Notes: generated by a model not told the origin, from the sequence alone. A DNA stretch of 64,000 nucleotides from Cranoglanis bouderius (GCA_023630585.1 CM042546.1:21467810-21531809); one strand, 5' to 3'; numbered from the stretch's first letter, positions 11,616 to 23,204 are shown. Numbers and translations: made by a program.

Positions 11616-13365
11616 AACCAATGAAATATTCAGGAAGGTAAGGAACAGTTTGACAGACTGACAATGGACATAAAAAAAGAATTCTGTGTTTCATGTCAGA
11701 AGTCCGAGCAAAGAATCATAAACCAGTTAAGTGTCCACAGTGCCAGAACGATCTCCCAGCAGACGGAGAACAGGAATTTGGCTACGGATCTCTGTTTTGC
11801 CACCAATTAGAACGAATTCTGCAAACCAGCAATCTGTTGGCGACGGCTCCAGTTCCAGAATGGCTTTTTGAAGCTGTAAAATCACAAAAATAAAAATCCG
11901 ATCAAGCAAGCAGGACTGTTGCAAAGCCGTCCGACTGAAGAGAAACGTAAATAACACGACGACAAGCTGATGTACAGATGCAGAGATCGGTGTCAGTTAT
12001 ACAGGTGTCATTATCCTGCCTCATTAAACACCCGTGTGGAGATGAAAATGGGTCATGTTTGTGCACTAGGTTATAAAATCAACAGATAGTGAAGGATGTC
12101 GGAGATCCAGCGTCTGCGTTAGGTGAATGTGATGAAAATGAGTTTGAGAATGTTGTTCTAAAGAGAAGTCGACAGAGCTCAGTGATCTTCTGATGCATTT
12201 CTAAAAGGGATTTGATTTAGGAAAATTTACATCCAGCATGTTTCGTACAACAAGAAATTAGTCTAGATACTTGTTTGACAACTCATTGGAAATCTTAGAA
12301 TTTCAGCTTTACCCTGGTTCCACTTTCATCATTTAAATAAATAAATAAATAAATAAATAGATAAATAAATAAATTCAAATTAGCTCATACAAAATTTAAA
12401 ATGACTAACTGAACGACACAAATTTATGAATTTGTTTTAGGTTATTACTTTTTCAGTTTCTATCGCTATTTCAAAAATAAAGTATATACTTTATAAAAGG
12501 TTCTATTTTAATAGCTCTTTTATTTAAAAGGTTAGTTGATTTTGGAATGTAACTTTCCTCTAGATTGTTAGATCAGTTACAAAACAACTTAACCAGTGCT
12601 TAATTTGTAAATCTGTGCATTGCACATTCTATCAGCTTATGTGCCGTCACCTCAGTTAGCTACAAAACACATTTTCCCAAAGCACTTCGAAAACAAAGCT
12701 ACGTTTCATACAGTAAGCGTACTTACGATAAACATTAACTGCACATCATGATCAAGAAAAAAAAAACGTCTTACCCAAGACAAAATATTCCACAAAGCTT
12801 TCACGTCAGTGTCCTCCTCCTCTTCCCACAAAGTCCTTTACATATCCATGAGCGCACAAATTGAACTCGGGATTGAACTCTGTAAGCGGTGGACCCACGA
12901 TGTTCAAAAACATCAGCGATGAGATGATGGGGATGAGAAGGGCTGCACGCTGCAGGTACAAATTAGATTGATTTCGGAGAAACCTTGCTCGCGCTCCACT
13001 CGAGATCGGTATGGTGTTCACAGTAGCCAACAACTGCCTCAGTCCTTCTGGAACTATTTGTCTGTTTGAGTCCCTGTACTCCCCTTAAGCCTGAATGACT
13101 GTACGCGGGCTGTTAACTCTATTTAATTCTGGGCAGTCAATCTCACTTTCAAAGCCATGCGCATATTGACAACGTTTAGCCTCGTGGGCGCTTCTAAAAA
13201 CCTTCCACAATGAGGCTATAGCGTTATCGCTGCTAGTCGTTGGAACGGTCACCAAACTGCTTCATCAGTGACCTGCTGCTGCTCGCTCTCTTGGACTCCT
13301 GCCTTTTTAGTATTTTGTTTGTGTTTTTAAATAATGCTGGTTAATAATAACCGCCTTCTTTTCGC
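11616..13365. other. Intergenic stretch, two weak frames, no gene supported
   Basis: It contains (AAAT)n at 12337-12374. A 66-codon plus frame at 11693-11893 with a CPQC motif and a 75-codon minus frame at 12806-13033 with one hydrophobic stretch (AALLIPIISSLMFLNIV) are the only frames with protein-like composition. Neither matches a family I recognise, and neither has convincing splice context, so I do not call them genes. Confidence 0.4.
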
Positions 13366-13367
13366 CA

Positions 13368-13689
13368 TGACATGCTATGGGTTAGGTAATGGAGGCGAAG
13401 ACGGATGCAAGTGCAGGTAAAGTTTTAATAAAAATGACAAAAAGAAACACAAAACAAGAACTAGGGAACACAAAGACAGAATAACAGGCAGGGAAGACAA
13501 GTGAAGGACAATGTCAGCAGTGCAAAGAGTGACTATATATAAAAGTGGTAATCATCCCAAACGTGAATCAGGTGCAGATAGTCATGTGACTTGGTCAGGT
13601 GAGGTGCAGTGACTGATGGGAATCGTAGTCTCAAGTCCTTTATCGGTATTTACATGACATTACGTGACTGTAGGCTTCGCTTCGTGACA
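13368..13689 (-). mobile_element. Solo LTR, 322 bp, Gypsy/ERV-like
   Basis: Read on the minus strand it begins TGTCACG and ends ATGTCA, the TG...CA form of an LTR. A TATA box (TTTTATATATAG) lies near 13540. Downstream, on the minus strand, is a polyadenylation-like ATTAAAAC near 13425, so the U3-R-U5 order is consistent. A clean target duplication is not visible. Regulatory capacity is possible but untested. Confidence 0.6.
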
Positions 13690-14080
13690 ACGAATTCAGA
13701 TGAACTTGCAATAATTGTGTTATGTGAAAGAGGCTACTGATTGGCTGTTAGCAATATTTGAGCACTGGTAATATAAGATTAGCATTTTTATTGACTTTTT
13801 TTGTTGTTCTGTTTTACTTTTGGTGAATTTAAAACGAAAATATTGGTTTTGATAATATTGCTGTGGGAGACTTTAAACACCCAGCTGCAGAGGTGCCGGA
13901 TCCTGTTCCGCCAAATTAAGCTCTGATCTTATCTGTCATGAAGCCGTCAGAGCATAGTGCTTTGGTCTGTACTGTGCTTGCATTTTCTCTAGTTACTTCC
14001 TGGTTTTAACCCTTGCATTCATTTCCAATTTTTGAATATGGATCATAACAACCTGTTTGTAAAAAATTGTTGGTAAATTG
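13690..14080. other. Intergenic stretch, no feature supported
   Basis: Nothing recognised. Confidence 0.4.
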
Positions 14081-14083
14081 CAG

Positions 14084-14200
14084 AGAAATAAAACACTTCC
14101 AATCTTTTGGGGTTGTAACAGTAAATCTGCTTCATCTCACCACCCCACCTTTAATTATTTTCCTATAACAGCACTACACAGAGTGTTTTATTCCCTATTT
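14084..14200. repeat. Short fold-back MITE copy (family K)
   Basis: AATAAAACACT at about 14088 and its complement AGTGTTTTATT at about 14181 face each other across about 80 bp. Similar fold-backs lie at 25705-25850 and 35068-35195. Confidence 0.6.
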
Positions 14201-16565
14201 AATAATCACACCAGTCCTATTTACAAAAGTAGGTTTGGTTTTAAACATATCACCATAACAAGTATTGCAAATACATTGTATATACAGTATTGGAATGGTT
14301 CCCTATATCAATGGCTGCTACAGTAATATTAATAAGAATAGGAGGTAAAACGGTAAAAAGCCGATTATTTAAGGAACTATGACTATGTAAGGAACATACA
14401 AGTAAATATACCAAATTTATAGCAAAATTATAGCACATGGAATATTTACACTGGAGACAAACAGGAACCTTATGAAGATTAGCTTAGGGATTTCATTATA
14501 TACAATATTATGCATAGATGAAACATTAATGTTTCTATTACTGCATATAGACATTAAAATGTTACTGGATTATAACAGTGATGTTTTAGCCAAGTGGAGA
14601 TTATTAAAGAGATTAATATTTAATTAGTTCGGTTTATCTCTTAGTGAACTGCAACAGGCAGAGCTGCACAAATTAAACCTGCCGGCTTGACTTCAAGAAA
14701 TTCTCAAGGAAATGAAATTTCATTTGTATCTTAATCTAATCATGTTCTTTTAATGTAGGTTTCCATTTTGTTTCCACCGCTAGAGAGTCTTCATACCTAG
14801 TGGCACATTTAGTGCTGACCAAACACTCGGCACAACCTAGAACATAATAGTGTATATGCAGCATTACTAATTTGAGAAAAAAAAAGGTCTTTTTTCTTCT
14901 TTTTTTATGCTTTCCTTCTTGAATGGCACTGATTAAATGATACAAAACACTATTCCTGTTCTAAATAGTTCTCCTACTTAGGAACGTGGACACAAAACAG
15001 TGGGCCAAAAGTGGTCTCACAATTCTCACAAATGTGATAGAAATCACACGAGGTGACTCACATAAAAAGTGAAGAATGTTTTGTATGAATGAAATTCAGC
15101 CATAAATTGATACAAATTTCTCATGAATGGTAAGAATGCATGAGACACGAAATATTAAGCGGGACTGTAGCGTATGAAAATGATTCTTGTAATTGTACTA
15201 AAGCAGTAAAACAACCGTGATTCTCATTACATTCGTCTGCGTAAGATTAACTACAGTATTATACATTTCAAATCCATATCAAGTGCTGGGATATGAGCAT
15301 GGTTGTCTTTGTCGGTTTAATTCCAATAGATTGCCAGGCTCTTAATTTCCAGGCTCTAAACTAAAGCCTTGTGTCTATAAAATTGATATTTCTTGCTACA
15401 GCACCTCTTTCAGGACACACAAATTTGCCCAGAAGTCTTGCAATATACTGTACGTCTATATGTTTTTTAGTGAAGGTGTGTCTTCTGGACCATACATGAC
15501 TGACTGCTTACCCATTGTTGAAATATATATTTACCAGAAATGTGAGAGGCTTCACAAAGCACAAAGTGGACTCATATTTCAGCTAAAGACAGCTCAGAAA
15601 GCTAGAAGGCCTCCAGGCACCGAGGCATTATTCTTTAGCAGTGAGATACAGAAGGCCGATCCAATTCTACCTTCCCATCAGAGATCCCGTACCCCTGACA
15701 TTTGCATGATGAATGTTGTGCAGTGCGGCAAGACTAGGCCAGGCCAGCTTTGTTATTTTTAATTTACCATTTCATTGCTGATGTACAATAAAGAAAAATA
15801 AGCAGGCTTGTTCAGCATGCTGGTTACAAACATCAACACATATACAGCATGCTCCATCATTCTTCCTTCAAACAGACGAGGATAGGATTGGCATTTTTGA
15901 TGATCTGTACTCTTTGAATAAACCATGATCATATTCCTGGCTCGTGATTCCTCCTATCAGTTTACAGCGCTAACTTACTGTAGTTTCACTTCAAGCACTG
16001 TTATTCCACTTAAAGGCCCAATCAGTGTGGTTTAAATAGGGAATTGCAAGGACAGGCAAGAAAACCCAGAGCACAGAGGTAATTAAGTCATTACAGGATC
16101 ATTTCCAAGTGGACATAAGCCAGAAATAGGAGGAAATGGCCACAGGCAAGGCTAAAGGCCTGAGAGAGAAGAACGCACTGAACATATACCACTGAGTGAA
16201 TTTGAGAGCTGGGGTTAGAATCAGGGTTAATCAGAGCCCAGTCGCAATGAAATTTTGATTAGCATGTTAATATTGTAATGGATTTCTTTCCTTTCAGATT
16301 AAATTTTTGAGACCTGGCTAGAGCCATGAATATTTTGGCCATCTACATCCATATAACTGGCGATTACTGGTATTTAACATCAGAAAAAGATCTCCATTAA
16401 CATACTATTACAGTATATTCCATTGTATACTCTGCATACCACAGCTTATTTAAAGTAGTACTAAGTATATAGTTTCTGATTCCATGAACTAGTATTGATA
16501 CGCAATGGGAATCCCATGGGTTATATAAAATGAAATCAATACACCTCGTTATTTTCTATAGAAGT
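14201..16565. other. 2.4 kb without recognised repeats or genes
   Basis: One of the longer stretches in the window where I recognise no repeat. A 100-codon plus frame at 15460-15762 has no recognisable motif. Low repeat content would fit a conserved non-coding segment, but only comparison with other fish could show that. Confidence 0.4.
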
Positions 16566-16567
16566 AG

Positions 16568-16685
16568 ACTACATGACCAAAAGGATGTGGACACCTGACC
16601 ATCACACCCATATGTGCTTGTTGAACCCCATTCCAGATTTAGTCCACCCTTTGCTGTTATAATAACCTCCACATTTATATTTGAC
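16568..16685. mobile_element. Truncated Tc1-like element end
   Basis: The phrases GGATGTGGACACCTGACCAT and CACACCCATATGTGCTTG match, from memory, the terminal part of a common fish Tc1-like family. The coding region is absent. Confidence 0.65.
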
Positions 16686-16689
16686 AAAA

Positions 16690-17275
16690 CTGGAATTCCT
16701 CGTCCAAACCTACCTTCACAGACAATCATTACAAATTTGTAAAGAACAATTTTGTTCAATTTTCGAATTGTAGCAGTACCGAAAAAAAAAACAAGCTAAT
16801 GCTATTTCACTTCCCCTATTATGTATGTATAAGAGAATTTTATTCAAATTAAAAGTTAACAGCATTCCACAAGATAAAAACTACTCAACCAAATAATAAG
16901 AAACCAACAAACCATCATTTGTCAAACTGAAATAAATCTGCAGGTGAACTTCAATGTAAAATTCTTAAGTCAGCAGAAAAAAGCAATAAAGCAAAACCAT
17001 TTCTCACTGCTTTATATAGTCCACCTGCTTCAGACTCAGAAATGCCACTGTAACAGCAAAAATATAAACCAGTCTGGATTTCTCACATCTTATGAGAACT
17101 ATGGGCATATAGGATGGGCATAAAGCTCAGGGTACACCAATCTACCATGATCTGACCTTCTAAAACAATACAGTCCGATTTATCACTAGCTAGTATCGGA
17201 CTGACAAGTACAAACATGCCCGTTGAATGAAGGAATCAACCCTGTCCTGAGTTCACATAGATGGCACAGTCCCTG
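16690..17275. other. Intergenic stretch, no feature supported
   Basis: AT-rich sequence; nothing recognised. Confidence 0.4.
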
Positions 17276-17279
17276 ACAA

Positions 17280-17545
17280 CTCGGGTTTCTCATCGTGTGG
17301 AATTTGCCACATTCTCCCAGTGTCCCTCTCAAGTTCCTCCAGGTTTTCTGTAGTCCTCCGACCTCCATATAGATATGGCTAAGCTAAATCATCTCTAGAC
17401 GCAAATGTGTATGTTGATGGTGCCATGTGATGTATTCAGGGTGTATTCCCACCTTGCATCCAGTGTCTCCAGGATAGGCTCTGGATCTACCACAACCCTG
17501 GCCAGGATAAAGCACTGACTATAGATGAATGAATTAATGAAGACG
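17280..17545 (+). mobile_element. tRNA-derived fish SINE, mostly body and tail
   Basis: The body phrases (GGAATTTGCCACATTCTCCC, then TTCCTCCAGGTTTTCTG) and the tail block (GTGTCTCCAGGATAGGCTC, then CAGGATAAAGCACTGACTAT) followed by ATGAATGAATT are diverged versions of an abundant fish SINE that also appears at 25866-26045 and, inverted, at 40130-40322. The tRNA-like head is too decayed to define. Confidence 0.7.
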
Positions 17546-18640
17546 AGGACCATCTCCAAACCAAAGTAATAAATACAACAGCAATCCTAAAGGTACCATT
17601 CAGAAATCTTACACAGGATATATCATGATGGAAGATTTTAAGTCAGTTTATAAAAACCATCTCTTTCTAAAGCATTTCATCAACGTTTCATGATTTCAGC
17701 TGGACTTCAAACTCATTTTAAATTACTTCAAATGACCGTGGCCGAGTGTGCTGCAGCTGCTATGAATACTAAATAGCCTTTCAGATGTTCTAAAGGAGAA
17801 TTTAGCATAGAGACAAATGCTAAAGTCATTAAAAAAAGAATCACCCTGTTTTGACTGATAATTCTGTGAAAAGTGTCAGTGAAGAATATTTTCTTCCCAA
17901 GTTTCAGTGCAAACGAAATCTGCTAACTAAATTAAACAAAAAAAAAAGTTCAGGGAAGTTTTGTGTCGAGATGTTTTAATGCTGAAATTAAAATATAAAC
18001 TGACATTTCTGGTCCTTTATCCTTTTGTCAAGGATCACGCTGCACAGATCCATCACATCACTGTAAAATTTATTGTAGAGATAATACCGCACATCAGATC
18101 AGCTACAATGAAGGTCGTTCATTCTTCATCCCCCGAAAGATCTAAAGTGTATCTCCAGAACAGTGTCGTGCTCTTTCTAAAGAACTTGTACTTGTTACAC
18201 ATTTCCATGGCAACATTTCATCTCCAAATATCAGAGATTAATTTTAGCCATCTGTTAGACGGTGCGTTCTCATGTTACCTTTTTCTTACCAAGCACAAAT
18301 TCCCTTCAAATACTGTAATTCCCATACAATTCACATACTGTAATTCCATCCATATTTGCATGTTAGCATAATACAGTCTGTTTGAAAGGCATGCAGTGTT
18401 TCTCAGCACGACAGAATAATATTGTTCTAGCCCGTGACACATAATAATATTCATCATAGAGTTGGACGGCACAAATATTGGCTGTGGTTCGGCTGTCAGA
18501 AGACCAGAGGGGATAACAATCTCTCTGTGGGGAAACTATTGAATGTAGCATCCTTCTGGTTTATCATATGTGGGGTTAATGGATGGTGAATAGAGATGAG
18601 TATTGAGGCAAGCGACTATTGAAACTGGAGCAAAGATTGA
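17546..18640. other. Intergenic stretch, no gene supported
   Basis: A 136-codon plus frame at 17961-18371 is leucine/isoleucine/histidine-rich and matches nothing I know; there is no supporting splice or promoter context. Confidence 0.4.
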
Positions 18641-18642
18641 AA

Positions 18643-18712
18643 AGTAAGTAAGTGAGTAAGTAAGTACGTAAATAAACAAACAAACAAACAAACAAACAAA
18701 TAAATAAATGCA
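18643..18712. repeat. (GTAA)n, (AAAC)n and (AAAT)n microsatellites
   Basis: Three short tetranucleotide runs follow one another, grading from AAGT to AAAC to AAAT repeats. Confidence 0.9.
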
Positions 18713-18841
18713 TTTCATTCTTGGTTGAAATGGAAACTGACATCTGGATAGAAAACTGAAACTGAAATCTGAAAATTAATTAAAATAAAAAATAATAAAA
18801 AAGAAGAAACTGACACTCAGGTTCTAGACGAAAAAGGAAAA

Positions 18842-18843
<2 letters not shown>

Positions 18844-18877
<34 letters not shown>
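18844..18877. repeat. (TA)n microsatellite, left half of a Tc1 target
   Basis: A TA run that continues after 20368, where the Tc1-like element ends. Before insertion it was one TA tract leading into a (TG)n tract. Confidence 0.95.
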
Positions 18878-18880
<3 letters not shown>

Positions 18881-20368
18881 GTGCATCTCAATAAATTAGA
18901 ATGTCATGGACAAGTTCGTTTATTTCAGTAATTCAACTCAAATTGTGAAACTCGTGTATTAAATAAATTCAATGCTACAGACTGAAGTAGTTTAAGTCTT
19001 TGGTTCTTTTAATTGTGATGATTTTGGCTCACATTTAACAAAAACCCAACAAATTAGAATATGGTGACATGCCAATCAGCCAATCAACTCAAAACACCTG
19101 CAAAGGTTTCCTGAGCCTTCAAAATGGTCTCTCAGTTTGGTTCACTAGGTAAGCCACAAACATTCATTGCCAAAGAAGCTGGCTGTTCACAGAGTGCTGT
19201 ATCCAAGCATGTTAACAGAAAGTTGAGTGGAAGGAAAAAGTGTGGAAGAAAAAGATGCACAACCAACCGAGAGAACCGCAGCCTTATGAGGATTGTCAAG
19301 CAAAATCGATTCAAGAATTTGAGTGAACTTCACAAGGAATGGACTGAGGCTGGGGTCAAGGCATCAAGAGACACCACACACAGACGTGCCAAGGAATTTG
19401 GCTACAGTTGACGTATTCCTCTTGTTAAGCCACTCCTGAACTACAGACAACGTCAGAGGCGTCTTACCTGGGCTAAGGAGAAGAAGAACTGGACTGTTGC
19501 CCAGTGGTCCAAAGTCCTCTTTTCAGATGAGAGCAAGTTTTGTATTTCATTTGGAAACCAAGGTCCTAGAGTCTGGAGGAAGGGTGGAGAAGCTCATAGC
19601 CCAAGTTGCTTGAAGTCCAGTGTTAAGTTTCCACAGTCTGTGATGATTTGGAGTGCAATGTCATCTGCTGGTGTTGGTCCATTGTGTTTTTTGAAAACCA
19701 AAGTCACTGCACCCGTTTACCAAGAAATTTTGGAGCACTTCATGCTTCCTTCTGCTGACCAGCTTTTTGAAGATGCTGATTTCATTTTCCAGCAGGATTT
19801 GGCACCTGCACACACTGCCAAAAGCACCAAAAGTTGGTTAAATGACCATGGTGTTGGTGTGCTTGACTGGCCAGCAAACTCACCACACCTGAACCCCATA
19901 GAGAATCTATGGGGTATTGTCAAGAGGAAAATGAGAAACAAGAGACCAAAAAATGCAGATGAGCTGAAGGCCACTGTCAAAGAAACCTGGGCTTCCATAC
20001 CACCTCAGCAGTGCCACAAACTGATCACCTCCATGCCACGCCGAATTGAGGCAGTAATTAAAGCAAAAGGAGCCCCTACCAAGTATTGAGTACATGTACA
20101 GTAAATGAACATACTTTCCAGAAGGCCAACAATTCACTAAAAATGTTTTTTTATTGGTCTTATGAAGTATTCTAATTTGTTGAGATAGTGAATTGGTGGG
20201 TTTTTGTTAAATGTGAGCCAAAATCATCACAATTAAAAGAACCAAAGACTTAAACTACTTCAGTCTGTGTGCACTGAATTTATTTAATACACGAGTTTCA
20301 CAATTTGACCTGAATTACTGAAATAAATGAACTTTTCCACGACATTCTAATTTATTGAGATGCACCTG
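18878..20368 (+). mobile_element. Tc1-like transposon, 1491 bp, TIRs of about 190 bp
   Basis: Both ends read CAGGTGCATCTCAATAAATT inward and are flanked by TA. The inverted repeats extend over 18878-19062 and 20168-20368 with good agreement, apart from a small insertion near 20182-20196. Long repeats of about 200 bp are typical of the IR/DR class of fish Tc1 elements. The element contains one transposase frame, interrupted once. It sits inside a TA microsatellite. Confidence 0.96.
19124..20089 (+). pseudogene. Tc1-like DD34E transposase with one in-frame opal stop
   Basis: The frame covers 321 codons plus stop. The start at 19124 has a good context (AAAATGG). The N-terminal half carries a helix-turn-helix (FIAKEAGCSQSAVSKHVNRK), a basic linker and a second helical region (NLSELHKEWTEAGVKASRDT). 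TGA at 19409-19411 (codon 96) interrupts it just before the PLLNYRQRQRRLTWAK region, and the same frame then continues unbroken to GAPTKY and TGA at 20089. Catalytic Asp codons are at 19526 (FSDES) and 19796 (FQQDLAPAH); Glu is at 19901 (NPIENLW), with 34 residues between the last two. The C-terminal signature reads SPHLNPIE rather than the usual SPDLNPIE. The stop is the only visible defect; a TGA here could come from CGA by a single C-to-T change at a CpG. Truncated at codon 96, the product would be a DNA-binding fragment without the catalytic core. Confidence 0.94.
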
Positions 20369-20430
<62 letters not shown>

Positions 20431-20534
20431 AAAATAAGAAGCAAGTGCGAAATATTCACCAAATATTCACCAAATATTGACTTTGTTTCATTTACTAATG
20501 TTTACTGCACTATATATATATATATATATATATA
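20369..20534. repeat. Composite (TA)n(TG)n and (TA)n microsatellite between two transposons
   Basis: TA then TG repeats fill 20369-20428, a short spacer holds a small ATATTCACCAA duplication (20452-20477), and a second TA run at 20511-20534 borders the next element. Confidence 0.95.
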
Positions 20535-22048
20535 CAGTCCCCCCCCACTAATATTGGCACCCTTGGTAAATATGAGCAAAGAAGGCTTTATTTTTTAACC
20601 TTTTGATCTTTTGTTCAAGAAAATTCACAAAAATACTCTGCTCTCAAGGATATCAAACAATTGCCAACAGAACACAGGTTTATCCAAAAAATATATCTTT
20701 GTTAAATATAGGTGTGCAACAACTATTGGCACCCTTTTAGTCAATATTTTGTGCTACCTCCCATTACCAAGATAACAGCTGTGAGTCTTCTCCTATAATG
20801 CCTGATGAGGTTGGAGAATACATGGCAAGGGATCTGAGACCATTCCTCCATACAGAATCTCTCCAGATCCTTCGAAGTTCAAGGCCCACGCTGGTGGACT
20901 CTCCTCTTCAGTTCACCCCACAGGTTTTCTATGGGTTTCAAGTCAGGGGACTGGGATGGCCATGGCAGGACCTTGATTTTGTGGTCAGTAAACCATTTTT
21001 GTGTTGATTTTGATGTATGTTTTGGAAGATCCAACCACGGCCAATTTCAAGCTTTCTGGCAGAGGCAGTCAGGTTTTCATTTAATATCTGTTGATATTTG
21101 ATAGAGTCCATGATGCCATGTATCCTAACAAAATGTCCAGGTCCTCTGGCAGAAAAACAGCCCCAAAATATTAAAGAGCCACCACCATATTTAACCGTGG
21201 GCATGAGGTACTTTTCCATATGGCTACCTCTCTCTGTGCACCAAAACCACCCCTGGTGTTTATTGCCAAAAAGCTCTATTTTGGTTTCATCTGACCATAG
21301 AACCCGATCCCATTTGAAGTTCCAGTAGTGTCTGGCAAACTGAAGATGCTTGAGTTTGTTTTTGGATGAGAGTAGAGGCTTTTTTCTTGAAACCCTTCCA
21401 AACAACTTGTGGTGATGTAGGTGACTTCGGATTGTAGTTTTGGAGACTTTCTGACCCCAAGACACAACTAACTTCTGCAATTCTCCAGCTGTGATCCTTG
21501 GAGATTTTTTGGCCACTCGAACCATCCTCTTCACAGTGCGTTGAGACAATATAGACACACGTCCAATTCCAGGTTGATTCATAACATTTCCAGTTGCCTG
21601 GAACTTAACTTAATTATTTCCCTGATGGTGGAAATTGGCATTTCCCATGCTTGTGCTATTTTCTTATAGCTACTTCCCATTTTGTGAAGCTCAACATCCT
21701 TTTGCCGCACATCACAGCTATATTCCTTGGTTTTTCCCATTGTTATGAATGACTAAGGGAATTTGGCCTATGTGTTACCTCATATTTATACCCCTGTGAA
21801 ACAGGAAGTCATGGTTGAACAATTTCCTGTTCCTAGTCACCCAGGTGTAATAAAAAATGAAATATCAATGGGAATATACTTCAACTATATTTTTCTCATA
21901 TGAATTCATAGGGGTGCCAATAATTGTTGCACACCCGTATTTAATAAAGACCTCTTTTTACAAACCTGTGTTGTGTTTGCAATTGTTTGAGCCTTCTTTG
22001 CTCTTTGCTCATATTTACCAAGGGTGCCAATATTAGTGGAGGGCACTG
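20535..22048 (-). mobile_element. Tc1-like transposon, 1514 bp, transposase on minus strand
   Basis: Starts CAGTCC and ends in the complement (GGCACTG), flanked by TA on both sides and embedded in TA repeats. The inverted repeats contain CTAATATTGGCACCCTTGG and a GTGCAACAA block close to TTGGCACCC at the inner edge. The right repeat is shorter because of internal deletion. The second copy of this family is at 36418-37928. Confidence 0.96.
20741..21740 (-). pseudogene. Tc1-like transposase pseudogene, two frameshifting lesions
   Basis: The reconstructed reading span starts with ATG at 21740 (MGKTKEYS) and ends with the usual family terminus GGSTKY at 20741. Lesion one: two extra bases at about 21608-21609, compared with the copy at 37.5 kb, shift the frame just before KFQ-TGNVMNQPG. 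Lesion two: a 20-bp deletion at about 21025 relative to that copy, which removes the block holding the second catalytic Asp. The longest clean piece (20938-21582) contains the second helix-turn-helix, the core entry (KKPLLSSKNKLKHLQFAR) and the first catalytic Asp (LWSDETKIELFG). Loss of the second Asp means this copy cannot encode an active enzyme. Confidence 0.93.

Positions 22049-22107
<59 letters not shown>
22049..22107. repeat. (TA)n(TG)n microsatellite
   Basis: Right flank of the preceding element, about 22 bp TA followed by about 36 bp TG. Confidence 0.97.
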
Positions 22108-22109
<2 letters not shown>

Positions 22110-22228
22110 TAATTATCTTATTGTATTGTTGCATTAAAAATAATAAATGATTTTGTCATTTATCATTTTTGTCCATTTTCACCAATAATTCTCAGTGGCC
22201 TAAACACTGGTGCATTTTTTGGTGCAAA

Positions 22229-22275
22229 CCCCCCCCCCCCCCCAAAAAAACAAAAAAACAAAAACAAAACAAAAA
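22229..22275. repeat. Poly-C and A-rich low-complexity run
   Basis: About 14 C followed by an A-rich run with interspersed C. Confidence 0.9.
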
Positions 22276-22613
22276 TCCACAAGTTCTATCCTCTATACAT
22301 CATAAATGGAAATGTCCTGAAGATGCTATTTGGACATCACACCACGAGAAGTCGTCTAACAGTGTGTGTGAGCTCAGTGAATGATGGGGCAATGATGGCT
22401 GATGGAGAGAAATCTACGCCAACGGAAGCAGCAGGGAATTGGATTAACACTGCATTAGAAGAAGAGCATTGAGCACTCTAATCAGTATCGATTCTTGAAT
22501 CAGATCTTTCAGAGAATAATGCGTTATCTTCTTCTAACAACAGATCACTGCAACCAGAACAGAGAGCGAGAACAACACAAGAAAATAAAGCAGAAGAATA
22601 GAGCCTAGGTGCT

Positions 22614-22735
22614 TCTTACTACTTCCTTTCAGACGCTTGTTCACACGTGACCCACAGCGCTACTGAGGATGAGGTTCAGTCTGAGGGAAAGATCTCCAAA
22701 CTTACCTGTGGAGAGAGAAAGAGACGAGAGTCAGG
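22614..22735 (-). promoter_or_regulatory. Candidate recursive splice site with RS-exon
   Basis: On the minus strand a branch-point match (CTGAC, its A at 22731) is followed by an almost pure pyrimidine tract and CCACAG ending at 22706, immediately followed by GTAAGT at 22705-22700. An acceptor directly joined to a donor is the signature of a recursive splice site. Eighty-six bases further on the minus strand a second donor-like GTAAGA begins at 22619. The 86-nt piece has stops in all three frames, as expected for a non-coding RS-exon. It could instead be an ordinary non-coding exon or chance; no host gene is seen in the window to support it. Confidence 0.4.
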
Positions 22736-23200
22736 GGAAAAAAAAGTTACCTAATATGCTAATGAAGCATTATTAATTAAACTGTTAAGTAATAAGTCTA
22801 ATAACAATTCCATTAGCAATTCACTGTTAACTAACAATGAACTACTGGTAGAAATGAGTTACTAACATCTACAGCAAACATTTTCTATATTATTAAATTT
22901 TGTTTAATGATCCATATTAATCGTTACTTAAGTACTTACTTAAGTAGTTACAAAATAAGTTGTCCATTAACTAATGATAATTAAAGATACCGTTCATTTT
23001 TTAAACATTATGCATTATTCATTAATAATATGAATCACTTATGCTTAATTACTTTATTAATTATTTCATTTAAAATGCAATTTAAGAGTATTTAAATAAA
23101 TACAATTATTTCAATGAGAAACCTTTGAACAATATTTATTTATGTATTTATTAATTTATGAAGTGACAATTTAAAATATGAACATCATGTTGCAATAATT
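22736..23200. other. AT-rich intergenic stretch
   Basis: Strongly AT-rich with many TTAATTAA-like words; no feature supported. Confidence 0.45.
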
Positions 23201-23204
23201 ACAA

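Noticed and set aside
11693..11893. 66-codon plus-strand frame with a CPQC motif
   Set aside because: A single CxxC pair without a second zinc ligand pair; no recognisable family, and a second frame over the same DNA looks equally protein-like.
12806..13033. 75-codon minus-strand frame with one hydrophobic segment and a GTAAGA donor-like word downstream
   Set aside because: A stop codon at 12806 precedes the donor word, so the frame cannot run into it; no homologue recognised.
17961..18371. 136-codon plus-strand frame
   Set aside because: Composition fits AT-rich non-coding DNA, with no motif, splice context or repeat match.
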